Assembly: GCA_028714515.1 (NCBI GenBank)
Contig: JAQTMF010000004.1
Span: 1-39,603 of the forward strand
DNA length: 39,603 bases
From: Chthoniobacteraceae bacterium
GTDB lineage: Bacteria; Verrucomicrobiota; Verrucomicrobiia; Chthoniobacterales; Chthoniobacteraceae
Direction: 5' to 3'
Shown here one piece after another: positions 27,705 to 35,952 of the stretch. Within the stretch, counting starts at the first letter, position 1. Every line of letters begins with the position of its first letter. A program made the translations under genes and the position numbers. Under the pieces are notes generated by a model, which worked only from the letters and a program-made list of their open reading frames with translations, ran no database searches and was not told the origin of the DNA.

Positions 27705-29089
27705 AGGTAGCTATAGCCGATGGGTGAGGAGGTTTGTTTGACGTCCAGGAGGGCGTTGACGATGGTGTCGTAGAGGGCCTGCGCGCCCCGGTAGCCGAGG
27801 TGCAGGATGCGCTGGCCGCCGATCCGGTCGTGAATGGGGAAGCCCACGCGGATGAGCGGCACGCCGAGCTTGCGGGCGAGGGCGTATCCCTTGCTGTTGC
27901 CGATGATGAAGTCGGGCTTGAGGCTTTCCGCCAGCTCCGCGATCTGGGCGAAGTCGATGCCGTCGTGGATGCGGGTCCGTTCGTCCAGCATGGGGAGGAC
28001 CTCGCGCAGGTTCCGCTCCAGGCGGCCGCTCTTTCCGCCCGAGGCGCAGAGAACGGGGAGGATGCCCGTCTCGGCGAGGAATGCCGCGAGGCCGGTCACG
28101 AGATCCTCCTCGCCGTAGACGATGGCCCGCTTTTCGAAGACGTATTTGTGACCGTCGATGAGCGCGTCCACGAGCCGCCCCCGCTCCTTGTTGTATTTTG
28201 CGGGCGTCGGCAGGCCGGAAGCGGCTTCGAGCGCTTCGAACAAAGCGTCCGTTTCGCGCAGGCCGATGGGCAGCCCGAGCCGCCGGTTGGGAATGTTGAA
28301 GCGCTCTTCCAGAAACCGGCCCGCGCTGGGGAAATCGGCGAGCGTGCGGCCGAATTCCAGCGAGCATTGCGCGCACCCGGCCGCATGGATCGCCTCGATC
28401 GGCGTGCCGCCGCTTTGCAGTTTTTCGTATTCGCTCCAGGTCTCGCCGTCCATCGATTCGGAGTAATCCGGCAAAAGGGTGTAGGGGAGGCCGAAGTCAT
28501 CGGCGATCTCCTTCAAATGCCGCAGATCGGCGGCGGACACCATGCCGGGGAAGAGGTTGACCCGCCGCGTCCGGTCGCCCGGGAGGGCCAGAGCGGCCAC
28601 GGCGGCGCGGACGGCGGCGTGGAAGCCGTCGATATGCGTGCCGCTGTAGCTGGGCGTGGAGACCTTGATGAGATGCGGGTGTCCCTCGTGCCACGACTCT
28701 TTGAGGTAGTCGTGGAAGATCCGGTCCATGTCCTCGCCAATCGTCTCGCTGAGGCAGGTGGTGGCGACGGCGACCATTTTGGGTTGGTACTGCCTGATCA
28801 CATTGGAAACTCCAGCCTTGAAGTTGGACGCCCCGCCAAACACGGCCGACTCCTCGGAGAAATTGGACGCGGCGATGTCGATGGGCTCGCGGAAGTGGCT
28901 GATCAAGTAGCGCCGGATGTAGGTGCTGCAACCCTGCGAGCCGTGGAGGAAGGGGATGGTTCCCTCGATGCCCCGGAAGACCAGGCACGCGCCGAGAGGC
29001 GTGCAGAGCTTGCAGGCGTTGCGGGTCGCGGTGCAGTGGTTGAAGCGAGGCTCGTCCAGTTCGTTGTCTATCGCGCTGGTGACGTTCAT
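27701..29089 (-). CDS. nifN: NifN, FeMo-co assembly scaffold subunit
   Basis: 462 residues from ATG 29089, which overlaps the nifE stop (ATGA) and has GGAG at good spacing. NifN pairs with NifE in the scaffold on which NifB-co matures. It resembles NifK: CKLCTPLGACLVFRG, FLHGSQGCSTYIRRYLISHF (Cys54) and ATTCLSETIGED provide the cluster ligands, and EESAVFGGASNFKAG matches the NifK/NifN family core. The C-terminal half, with KPDFIIGNSKGYALARKLGVPLIRVGFPIHDRIGG, is typical. It is told from nifK by its place after nifE and by family-specific spacing. Confidence 0.94.
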   Translation of the reverse strand: MNVTSAIDNELDEPRFNHCTATRNACKLCTPLGACLVFRGIEGTIPFLHGSQGCSTYIRRYLISHFREPIDIAASNFSEESAVFGGASNFKAGVSNVIRQYQPKMVAVATTCLSETIGEDMDRIFHDYLKESWHEGHPHLIKVSTPSYSGTHIDGFHAAVRAAVAALALPGDRTRRVNLFPGMVSAADLRHLKEIADDFGLPYTLLPDYSESMDGETWSEYEKLQSGGTPIEAIHAAGCAQCSLEFGRTLADFPSAGRFLEERFNIPNRRLGLPIGLRETDALFEALEAASGLPTPAKYNKERGRLVDALIDGHKYVFEKRAIVYGEEDLVTGLAAFLAETGILPVLCASGGKSGRLERNLREVLPMLDERTRIHDGIDFAQIAELAESLKPDFIIGNSKGYALARKLGVPLIRVGFPIHDRIGGQRILHLGYRGAQALYDTIVNALLDVKQTSSPIGYSYL

Positions 29090-30474
29090 GGTTGGGCTCC
29101 TTTCAGCTTGGCGGCCCGGCGGGGAGCGAACTGCCAGACCGGGCTCATGACGGAGGAATAGACCTCGCGGGCGAAATGGAGCATGCCGATGAACCCGGCC
29201 AGCGGCTCCTTGCGCTCGTGATTGTGATCGCAGAAGCCGATCCCCATTTTGTAGGCGATGGGCCGCTCCTTCACGCCGCCGATGAAAAGATCCACATCCT
29301 TTTGCAGGCAGAACTTGGCGAGTTCGAGCGGGTTGGAGTCGTCCACGATGATCGTGCCGGGATCGCACATTTCCTGGAGCTGCTTGTAATCCTCCGCGCC
29401 GCCGGTCTGCGAGCCGACCACCGCCGTCTCCATGCCGAGCATCTTGAGCGCGCGAACCAGCGAGAACGCCTTGAACGCGCCGCCCACGTAGATGGCCGCC
29501 TTCTTCCCCTGGAGCTTGGCGCGGTAGGCGCGCAGTTGCGGCCAGATCAGCGCCACCTCGTCGCGCACGAGCGCCTGCGCCCGTTCCATGATCGTGGGAT
29601 CGTCGGCAAAAAACTTGGCGGTTTCATAAAGCGCGGCGGACATGTCCTCGATGCCGAAATACGAGACGCGCTTCACGGGAATGCCGTAATCGCGTTCCAT
29701 CACCTTGGCCAGGTGCATCATGGAGCCGGAGCATTGCACGAGATTGAGCTTCGCGCCGTGCGCACGGCGGATGTCCTCCACCCGGGCGTCGCCGGTGATG
29801 CAGCTCACCACGTTGACGCCGATGCGTTGGTAGTAATCGCGGATGATCCAGGTTTCGCCCGCGAGGTTGAAGTCGCCCAGAATGTTGATGCTGTGCGGCG
29901 GGATGCCCTCCGTGGGCGCGGTGCCCACCAGCTTGTAAACCGCTTCGCAGGCGGCCCGGTAGCCGTCCTTCTTGGTTCCCCTGAACCCTTCGGAGTTGAC
30001 CGGCAGGACCGGGATGCCTTTTTCCGCCGCGACCCGTTTGCAGATGGCCGCCACATCGTCGCCGATGATTCCGACGATGCATGTGGAGTAGACGAACGCG
30101 GCGTTGGGTTTGTAGAGATCGATCAACTCCGTCAGCGCGTGGTAGAGTTTCTTCTCGCCGCCGTAGATCACATCCATCTCCTGGAGATCGGTGGAGAAGC
30201 TGTTGCGGTGAATCTGCGGACCGCTGGAAAGCGCGCCCCGGATGTCCCAGGTGTAGGCTGCGCAGCCGATGGGGCCATGGACGAGATGCAGGGCGTCCGC
30301 GATGGGATAGAGGACGACACGCGAGCCGCAAAAGACGCACGCCCTTTGGCTCACCGAACCGGCGGCGCTGTGCTTGTCGCAGGCGATCCCGGCTCCCTTG
30401 CCCGCCTCCACGATGGAGGCCTCGCGGACGGGCAGGATGCCGATCTCTGGTTGGCTTGGCGGCATGGGTTGCAT
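29086..30474 (-). CDS. nifE: NifE, FeMo-co assembly scaffold subunit
   Basis: 462 residues from ATG 30474; a second ATG three codons in (30465) is also possible. It resembles NifD: RACVFCGSR, HGPIGCAAYTWDIRG (Cys71) and VYSTCIVGIIGDD (Cys132) are the expected cluster ligands, and LNLVQCSGSMMHLAKVMERDYGIP contains the Cys matching the FeMo-co ligand region. NifE-specific features are GSRVVLYPIADALHLVHGP and the C-terminal ERPIAYKMGIGFCDHNHERK. A sigma-54 promoter ends only about 16 bases before the first ATG, leaving a predicted leader of about 6 bases (15 for the second ATG), which is oddly short. First gene of nifENB-ORF-ferredoxin. Confidence 0.95.
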   Translation of the reverse strand: MQPMPPSQPEIGILPVREASIVEAGKGAGIACDKHSAAGSVSQRACVFCGSRVVLYPIADALHLVHGPIGCAAYTWDIRGALSSGPQIHRNSFSTDLQEMDVIYGGEKKLYHALTELIDLYKPNAAFVYSTCIVGIIGDDVAAICKRVAAEKGIPVLPVNSEGFRGTKKDGYRAACEAVYKLVGTAPTEGIPPHSINILGDFNLAGETWIIRDYYQRIGVNVVSCITGDARVEDIRRAHGAKLNLVQCSGSMMHLAKVMERDYGIPVKRVSYFGIEDMSAALYETAKFFADDPTIMERAQALVRDEVALIWPQLRAYRAKLQGKKAAIYVGGAFKAFSLVRALKMLGMETAVVGSQTGGAEDYKQLQEMCDPGTIIVDDSNPLELAKFCLQKDVDLFIGGVKERPIAYKMGIGFCDHNHERKEPLAGFIGMLHFAREVYSSVMSPVWQFAPRRAAKLKGAQP

Positions 30475-30490
30475 GACGCCCGCCCCCTAT

Positions 30491-30506
30491 TGCAAGCCGT
30501 GTGCCA
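30491..30506 (-). promoter_or_regulatory. Sigma-54 promoter of nifE operon
   Basis: On the minus strand TGGCACACGGCTTGCA matches TGGCAC-N5-TTGC exactly, with GG-N10-GC spacing. The -12 base is at 30492, so transcription should start near 30480. Two CTAC-N6-GTAG palindromes lie upstream, as for nifH. Confidence 0.88.
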
Positions 30507-30617
30507 CATCGGGGATTCGCCGGTCCCGCGCCGATCCCCGCCGCGATTTTTCAGAGAAAACCGGCGGAAAATTTTGTGCAATGTTTTTGGCCGGACCAGA
30601 ATGCCAGCGCTTCCAGG

Positions 30618-30631
30618 CTACGCATGAGTAG
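30618..30631. promoter_or_regulatory. Candidate NifA enhancer, nifE proximal copy
   Basis: CTAC-GCATGA-GTAG, centred about 145 bp upstream of the predicted nifE start. It shares the CTAC-N6-GTAG form with three other sites in this window, all upstream of a sigma-54 promoter. Centre-to-centre distance to the distal copy is 32 bp, about three helical turns. Confidence 0.6.
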
Positions 30632-30649
30632 GGCCGGGGGAGAGCGATC

Positions 30650-30663
30650 CTACATTTCGGTAG
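30650..30663. promoter_or_regulatory. Candidate NifA enhancer, nifE distal copy
   Basis: CTAC-ATTTCG-GTAG, centred about 177 bp upstream of the predicted nifE start. It shares a 16-base word (CTACCGAAATGTAGGA on the minus strand) with the distal nifH site on the plus strand. It overlaps the last codons and stop of the PEP-CTERM gene. Confidence 0.6.
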
Positions 30664-32245
30664 CTTTCCGGCCGCAGCACTTCTTTCGCCGGGCAAAGGC
30701 GAGCGCGCCCATCCCGGCGATCAGCAGGGCCCACGCGCCGGGTTCGGGCAACACGGCGAGCGTCAATTCGCTGCCTTCGGTGATGCCGTTGAGGAAAGCG
30801 GCGTTGGTGACATACGTTGCCCCCAGCGAAAGGAGCGCCTTGCTCAAGGGCGTGTATTTCTTGCCATTGAATGAGATCGTTCCATTCAGTTCGTCTTCCA
30901 CGTAGAATTCGAACTGGGCATTTTTGACGGCGGTTTCGAGCGCGGTTGCCGACAGACCGGTGAAAAAACCGCCCAAATACGTTGTGCCCGCGGCGGCGCT
31001 CTTCAAGTAGATCCTGATCGTGTTGTCGGTTGTGAGGTCGCCTGAAAACGGTGTGGCGCCAGTCAAGAGGAGAAGATCGTTCCCGCTGGCCGTGGGGGCG
31101 CTGTAAATAGGGCTGGAATCGGGCAACGTGAACTCGAAAGCGAAATCGATGCCGGTGCTGATCTCCACGGAATCGGCCGTCAAGATGCCGGGGCTGTTGC
31201 CGGGAGAGATCAAGCCCGAGCCGCTGATCGCGCCGGTCGTCAAGGTGCCTTCCAGCGTGCCGTTCACGGCCACCGTTCCACGGACCCTGCCGCTGCCCGC
31301 GAGAGTCGCCCCAATGTGCACGCTGACGGGGCTCGCCGCCGACAACGAGCCGTTCACCTCAAGCCTGCCCGCCGAAACATTCGCCGCGCCGGTGAAGTTG
31401 CTGGATCCCGTAAGAACGGTTGTGCCCGAGCCGAGCTGGTTGACGGTGAGCGTGCCGGAAAGTTGCGGCGCAAAGGTGTAGCCGCCGGTGTGGTTGAAGT
31501 TCACCGTGGCGGCCCCCGCTCCGCCGGTAACGCTGGCGGCACGAAGCGTCCCGGCCGATGCGCCTGTGCCGAGGTTCAGGATGCCAGTCGAGGCGTCTTG
31601 CTCGGCAAGATCGAGATTCCCGGCTCCGCCTTGAACGGAGACGACGCCGTCCTTTTCAAGATTCAGGGTTCCATTCCCGGAATGCCCGACGCAAAGGGAT
31701 TGGGAACTCCAGGTGCCGCCGGAGAGGGTGGCTGTGCCGATGGAATCGCCGTTGCTCCCAATATAACCTGTATTGCTGAGAACCGTTCCTCCCTCGACGT
31801 TCAAAGTTCCCGTGCCGGAATTGCCGACGATCAGCCAGGAGGAATGGCTCCAGGTGCCGCTGGAGACGGTGGCGCTACCGGATGAACCCTGGCCATACCC
31901 AAGGTAGCTATTGGAGTTGGCGATGCTGCCGCCGCTGATGATCAGCGTCCCCGAATTGGAATTGCCGAGGTAAAGATCGCGCGCGGCCCCGGAAACGGCA
32001 GTGGGCACGAGGACCGAGCCTCCGTTGTCGATCGTGGCGTCGGTTGTGGATGCGGGCGCGGCATTGCCGGACCAGTGGCTATTGTCATTCCAGGTGCCCG
32101 AAGAAGGCAGCCACGATTTTGAAGTCGCGCTGGCGGGTGACACCAAAAGGATCATACATCCCGCCGCGAGCAATACGCTTCCCCCCGCGCGCCGTTTTAA
32201 GGCCCGCCGGATCGGCCGTTTGGGCTGCCAGAAGTTGTGTCCCAT
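30650..32245 (-). CDS. PEP-CTERM protein with autotransporter-like repeats, inside the nif island
   Basis: 531 residues from ATG 32245. A basic N-terminus is followed by a hydrophobic signal segment, GGSVLLAAGCMILLVSPASA. The body is rich in Gly, Ser, Thr and Asn, with repeating units of the form SGTGTLNVEGGTVLSN...YIGS and GTWSxxSL, and an autotransporter-associated repeat pattern (VSAGRLEVNGSLSAASPVSV, ISPGNSPGIL). The end is a PEP-CTERM sorting signal: LPEPGAWALLIAGMG, a hydrophobic helix and RRKK, then nine extra residues including two Cys. Such proteins are exported and processed by an exosortase, probably for surface or extracellular matrix use. No exosortase is in the window. It sits between nifK and nifE, after a terminator, and its stop overlaps a candidate nifE enhancer. 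No link to nitrogen fixation is apparent. Confidence 0.87.
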   Translation of the reverse strand: MGHNFWQPKRPIRRALKRRAGGSVLLAAGCMILLVSPASATSKSWLPSSGTWNDNSHWSGNAAPASTTDATIDNGGSVLVPTAVSGAARDLYLGNSNSGTLIISGGSIANSNSYLGYGQGSSGSATVSSGTWSHSSWLIVGNSGTGTLNVEGGTVLSNTGYIGSNGDSIGTATLSGGTWSSQSLCVGHSGNGTLNLEKDGVVSVQGGAGNLDLAEQDASTGILNLGTGASAGTLRAASVTGGAGAATVNFNHTGGYTFAPQLSGTLTVNQLGSGTTVLTGSSNFTGAANVSAGRLEVNGSLSAASPVSVHIGATLAGSGRVRGTVAVNGTLEGTLTTGAISGSGLISPGNSPGILTADSVEISTGIDFAFEFTLPDSSPIYSAPTASGNDLLLLTGATPFSGDLTTDNTIRIYLKSAAAGTTYLGGFFTGLSATALETAVKNAQFEFYVEDELNGTISFNGKKYTPLSKALLSLGATYVTNAAFLNGITEGSELTLAVLPEPGAWALLIAGMGALAFARRKKCCGRKATEM

Positions 32246-32356
32246 GAATAGTTCATGTTCTCCGGCGGTCCCTGCCAAAAAATAAACGAGTTCGCGAAAT
32301 TACGTATCTAAATTTGGGGCCATGTTTTTCGGGGCGGGAGCGGGCCCCGTCAAGAC

Positions 32357-32409
32357 AAAAAAGTGGGGGCTGCCCCTCGCCGTATCCATATCCGGCGCGG
32401 ACAGCCCCC
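32357..32409 (-). terminator. Rho-independent terminator after nifK
   Basis: On the minus strand the stem GGGGGCTG (32402-32409) pairs with CAGCCCCC (32365-32372) and is followed by ACTTTTTTGTCTTG (T-run at 32357-32362). It starts about 26 bases after the nifK stop and should end the nifH-I1-I2-D-K transcript before the PEP-CTERM gene. Confidence 0.82.
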
Positions 32410-32434
32410 GTTTTCCCGATAACAACCCCCAATG

Positions 32435-33811
32435 TTACTGGATTAGCTCCACCTGTTCCTCGGGAGCCTCGCGGTCTTTCTTGTCAAAGAAGGCGTCGAT
32501 GATCTTGTCGACCAAGCGGAGCGCCCCCTGGTATCCCACGGTCGGGAAGACGCGGTGGCTCATCCGGTCGAGGATCGGGAAGCCGAACCGGACGAAGGGG
32601 ATATTCCCCTCGGCCCGGGCGATATACTTGCCGTGCGTGTTGCCGATCAGCAGATCGACGCCCTGCTGCTTGATCCATTGGTGCAGCTCAAAGAGATCGG
32701 CGTTCTGCTTGATCTTCGCATCGGGAACCTGCTCCTTCAGGATCTCGCCCACGCGGGTCTCGAAGTGGTTGCCGGAGCTGCCGGTGATGACGTAGACCGG
32801 CTTCATATCCAGCTCCACGAGGAAGCGGGTGAGCGCGATGACGTGATCGGGATCGCCGAACACCGCGACACGCTTGCCGAAGAGGTATTGCCCCATGTCG
32901 CTGATCACATCGAGCAACCGCCCGCGCTCCTGGACGATGGACGCGGGGACCTCCACGGCGGCGTAGTTGCGCAGGGCGTCGATGTATTCATCCGTGGCGG
33001 TGACGCCGATGGGAAGTTCGAGCAGCGCGGTGGGCACGCTGCATTTGTCTTCCAGAGCGATGGCCGCCGGATGCGAGGCGAAGGTTCCCAGGGCCAGCGT
33101 GGCAATCGAGTCGCCCGCGCTGGCGATCTGCTCCACCGTCGCGCCTCCCTTGGGATACATTTCGTAAATGCCGGTCTGCGGCGTATCGAGCACGTCGGAC
33201 GTGTCGGGGAACAGGACGATGTTCACGTTCAGTTCGCCCGCGAGCCGCTTCATTTCCCGCATATCGGACGGATCGACAAAGCCGGGGATGACGTTGATCT
33301 GGTCTTTGGTCTCGCCGGTTTTCTCGGAGAGATAGTTGACCATCGCCTTCGTCATGTTGGCAAATCCCGTGATGTGGGAGCCGACGAAGCTCGGCGTGTT
33401 GGCGTGGATGACGCGGCACCCGGCGGGCACTTTGCCTTCCTCCGCCGCCTTTTTGACGATGGTGGGAATGTCGTCACCGATGACCTCCGAAAGGCAGGTG
33501 GTGTGGACCGCCACGATCTCGGGCTTGTAGATGGTGAAGATGTTTTCCAGCGCCTGGTTGAGGTTGGCCGAGCCGCCGAACACCGAGGAGCCTTCCGTGA
33601 ACGAGCTGGTGGTGGCGATGACGGGGTCTTTGAAGTGGCGGGTAAGCGTGCTGCGATGGTAAGCGCAGCACCCCTGCGAGCCGTGGCTGTGGGGCATGCA
33701 CCCGTGGATGCCCAGCGACGCATACATCGCGCCGATGGGTTGGCAGGTCTTGGCCGGGTTGATGCGCAGCGCGCTGCGCTCTTTGATTTCGGCTGTGGTT
33801 CCGTTGAGCAT
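32435..33811 (-). CDS. nifK: Nitrogenase molybdenum-iron protein beta chain
   Basis: 458 residues from ATG 33811. With NifD it forms the alpha2beta2 dinitrogenase. P-cluster ligands are Cys23 (PAKTCQPIGA), Cys48 (HGSQGCCAYHR) and Cys106 (VHTTCLSEVIGDD); FTEGSSVFGGSANL and the C-terminal GFPILDRMSHRVFPTVGYQGAL are typical. It is shorter than Azotobacter NifK (about 520) because it lacks the N-terminal extension that wraps NifD, as usual for group III nitrogenases (Clostridium, Desulfovibrio, Chlorobium). It follows nifD by 29 bp and is followed by a terminator. Confidence 0.97.
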   Translation of the reverse strand: MLNGTTAEIKERSALRINPAKTCQPIGAMYASLGIHGCMPHSHGSQGCCAYHRSTLTRHFKDPVIATTSSFTEGSSVFGGSANLNQALENIFTIYKPEIVAVHTTCLSEVIGDDIPTIVKKAAEEGKVPAGCRVIHANTPSFVGSHITGFANMTKAMVNYLSEKTGETKDQINVIPGFVDPSDMREMKRLAGELNVNIVLFPDTSDVLDTPQTGIYEMYPKGGATVEQIASAGDSIATLALGTFASHPAAIALEDKCSVPTALLELPIGVTATDEYIDALRNYAAVEVPASIVQERGRLLDVISDMGQYLFGKRVAVFGDPDHVIALTRFLVELDMKPVYVITGSSGNHFETRVGEILKEQVPDAKIKQNADLFELHQWIKQQGVDLLIGNTHGKYIARAEGNIPFVRFGFPILDRMSHRVFPTVGYQGALRLVDKIIDAFFDKKDREAPEEQVELIQ

Positions 33812-33840
33812 AGGATTCGAGTGGGTGAACGGAGTTGGAA

Positions 33841-35568
33841 TTATTCGGGAATGGCTTCGCCGCCGGCTTCCGGCTTGCGGACAGGAGCGGGAGCCGCCGC
33901 CTTGGGTTTCGGTTCCTTCGGGTTGTAGATCGGCGTGGCCTGGAGCTGGGGCTCCTTCATCCACGAGGGGACGACGTATTTCCAGACCTTCGTGTGGAGC
34001 ATCCGGTCGATTTCCTGGTAGAAGTTCGCCGCGCCCTCAAAGGCCGTGTAGGGGCCGCCGTAGTCGTAGCTGTGGAGCTGTTTGCAGGGGATGCCCATCT
34101 TCTCGATGATGAACTTGTCCTTGATGCCGGAGCAGATGATGTCCGGGTGGCGCAGTTCGATGAGCTTCTCGATCTCGTGATGACTAATGTCGTCGATGAC
34201 CAGCGCGTTCTTTTTCATTTCGGACATCATGCCGGTGTAGTCCTTGAAGCTGAATCCGCCTTCCTCCAGCGCCTTCGTCTGTTCGGGCGTCTTGCGCGGG
34301 TTGTAGCGGACGGGGTCCTGCTCCACCGTGATCTCCTCGATGTTCCGGCTGTCGGCATCGACCTTGATGGTGGGCAGCACGGCGCGGCCTTCGTAGTCGT
34401 CGCGATGGGCGAACTCGTACCCGGCGGCGATCGTTTCCATGCCGATATCGGCGAAGAGGTGCTGGTAGGAGTGAGCCCGCGAACCGCCCACGAAGAGCGC
34501 CGCTTTCTTGCCCTTGCAACGGGCCGTCACGGCATCGCGGACGGGCTTGAGCTTGGCCATTCCCTCGGCGATGACTTCCTCCACGCGGTCGGTCAGCTTC
34601 TTGCTTTCAAAGAAGGCGGCGATCTTGCGCAGCGACTTGGCGGTGGCCTCGGCGCCCACGAAGTTCACCTTGATCCACGGGATGCCGTATTTCTTTTCCA
34701 TCATCTCCGCCATGTAGTTGATGGAGCGGTGGCACATGACGGTGTTGAGATCGACCGTGTGCGCCTTGCACACCTGGTCGTAGGTCACGTCGCCCGAGAG
34801 CGTGGCCGTGACGTGGATGCCGCATTTGCGCAGCACCTCGTCGATGGCCCAGGCGTCGCCGCCGATGTTGTATTCGCCGAGCAGGTTGATGTTGAACTCC
34901 GCCTTGTCCCCCTCGTCGAGGCGGCCGATCATGTGCTTAAAGACGCCGTTGTTGGCGATGTGGTGGCCGGCGGATTGGCTGACGCCCTTGTAACCCTCGC
35001 AGCTAAAGGCGAAGACGTTGATGCCTAGTTCCTCCTTCATCTCGCGGGCGACGGCGTGGACGTCGTCGCCGATCAGGCCGACCGGGCACGTGGAGTAGAT
35101 CGAGATCGCCTTGGGGTGGAAGATATCGAAGGCCTCCCTGATGGCCTGCCGGAGCTTCTTTTCCCCGCCAAAGATGATCTGCTCCTCCATCATGTCGGTG
35201 GACATGGCGTATTGGAGATAGTTGGTGTCGCCTGCGTGGCGCGGGCGCACAAGGTTGCGCCGCGTGAGCCACGAATAGTAGCCGCAGCCGATGGGGCCGT
35301 GGGTGATGTGGAGAATGTCGGAGATCGGCCCGATGACCACGCCGCGGCACCCGGCATAGGTGCAGCCGCGTTGCGTCATGATGCCCGGGATCGTCCGAGT
35401 GTTGGCCCCGATCTGCGGGATCGCCTCGGGATCGTTGACGAGCAATTGCTTGGCGCGCTTGCGGGCGGTCTTGGCCGGGTAGGCCTTGAGCATCTTGTCA
35501 ATGGTCGCCTTGGCTTCCGTGGCCGCGGCTTCAGGCGCGATGGGAAGAGGTGTTATTTCTGGTGCCAT
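33841..35568 (-). CDS. nifD: Nitrogenase molybdenum-iron protein alpha chain
   Basis: 575 residues. P-cluster ligands are Cys69 (QRGCTYAGC), Cys95 (HGPIGCGYYSW) and Cys161 (YSTCPVGLIGDD). FeMo-cofactor ligands are Cys279 (TVMCHRSINY) and His499 (QLHSYDY), with the active-site Gln198 and His202 in GVSQSAGHHIAN. An insert of about 50 residues around 400-450 (from VDADSRNIEEITVEQDPVRYN to KDYTGMMSEM) marks the group III NifD. Absence of an anfG/vnfG gene and presence of modBC nearby support a molybdenum enzyme. An unusual Pro/Ala/Lys-rich tail of about 30 residues (KEPKPKAAAPAPVRKP) follows the normal end. The ribosome site AAGGA overlaps the nifI2 stop region. Confidence 0.97.
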   Translation of the reverse strand: MAPEITPLPIAPEAAATEAKATIDKMLKAYPAKTARKRAKQLLVNDPEAIPQIGANTRTIPGIMTQRGCTYAGCRGVVIGPISDILHITHGPIGCGYYSWLTRRNLVRPRHAGDTNYLQYAMSTDMMEEQIIFGGEKKLRQAIREAFDIFHPKAISIYSTCPVGLIGDDVHAVAREMKEELGINVFAFSCEGYKGVSQSAGHHIANNGVFKHMIGRLDEGDKAEFNINLLGEYNIGGDAWAIDEVLRKCGIHVTATLSGDVTYDQVCKAHTVDLNTVMCHRSINYMAEMMEKKYGIPWIKVNFVGAEATAKSLRKIAAFFESKKLTDRVEEVIAEGMAKLKPVRDAVTARCKGKKAALFVGGSRAHSYQHLFADIGMETIAAGYEFAHRDDYEGRAVLPTIKVDADSRNIEEITVEQDPVRYNPRKTPEQTKALEEGGFSFKDYTGMMSEMKKNALVIDDISHHEIEKLIELRHPDIICSGIKDKFIIEKMGIPCKQLHSYDYGGPYTAFEGAANFYQEIDRMLHTKVWKYVVPSWMKEPQLQATPIYNPKEPKPKAAAPAPVRKPEAGGEAIPE

Positions 35569-35574
35569 GGGTTG

Positions 35575-35952
35575 TTATTCCTTGAGTGCTTTGGAGTCGC
35601 GTTCGCCCGTCCGGATGCGGACGGCTTCGTTGACGGCGCTGACGAATATTTTGCCGTCCCCGGGGGCTCCGGTTTTGTTGGCGTCGAGAATGGTTTGGAC
35701 AACGATCGGTGCTTTGTCGTCGGGCACGACGAGCATGAGGAGCCGCTTGGGAATCAAGAGCGGGCCGTCGCCCAGCCGGGCAATGGCTTCTTCGTTGCCC
35801 TCCTTGGCGGCGTTGATGACCCGGAAGTCGACGCTCCCCTTGCCGCGGCCCAGCACCTTGCGGGCCGTGCAGGCGTAAACCCCGATGCCGATCAGCGCTT
35901 CGCGCGTGGCGTTGGCCATCTGGGGCCGGATGATGGCGGTGATTTGCTTCAT
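35575..35952 (-). CDS. nifI2: NifI2, PII-like nitrogenase regulator
   Basis: 125 residues of the PII fold: MKQITAIIRPQMANATREALI (strand 1-helix 1), VLGRGKGSVDFRVINAAKEGNE (T-loop region, longer than in GlnB), PKRLLMLVVPDDKAPIVVQTIL and GDGKIFVSAVNEAVRIRTGE. In methanogens NifI1 and NifI2 together bind 2-oxoglutarate and block dinitrogenase when ammonium is available; the same role is expected here. The start overlaps the nifI1 stop (ATGA) and nifD begins six bases after its stop, so the order nifH-I1-I2-D-K is kept as in archaea, clostridia and sulfate reducers. The standard GlnB uridylylation Tyr context is absent. Confidence 0.94.
   Translation of the reverse strand: MKQITAIIRPQMANATREALIGIGVYACTARKVLGRGKGSVDFRVINAAKEGNEEAIARLGDGPLLIPKRLLMLVVPDDKAPIVVQTILDANKTGAPGDGKIFVSAVNEAVRIRTGERDSKALKE

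Noticed and set aside
30582-30597. Classical NifA site TGT-N10-ACA upstream of nifE
   Set aside because: The sequence is TGT-N10-ACC, imperfect, and nothing like it lies before nifH; the CTAC-N6-GTAG pairs are shared by both promoters and fit better.
33841-35568. Possible vanadium or iron-only nitrogenase alpha chain
   Set aside because: No anfG/vnfG gene is present, NifD has the group III molybdenum-type insert and ligand contexts, and nifENB, nifV and modBC are alongside.
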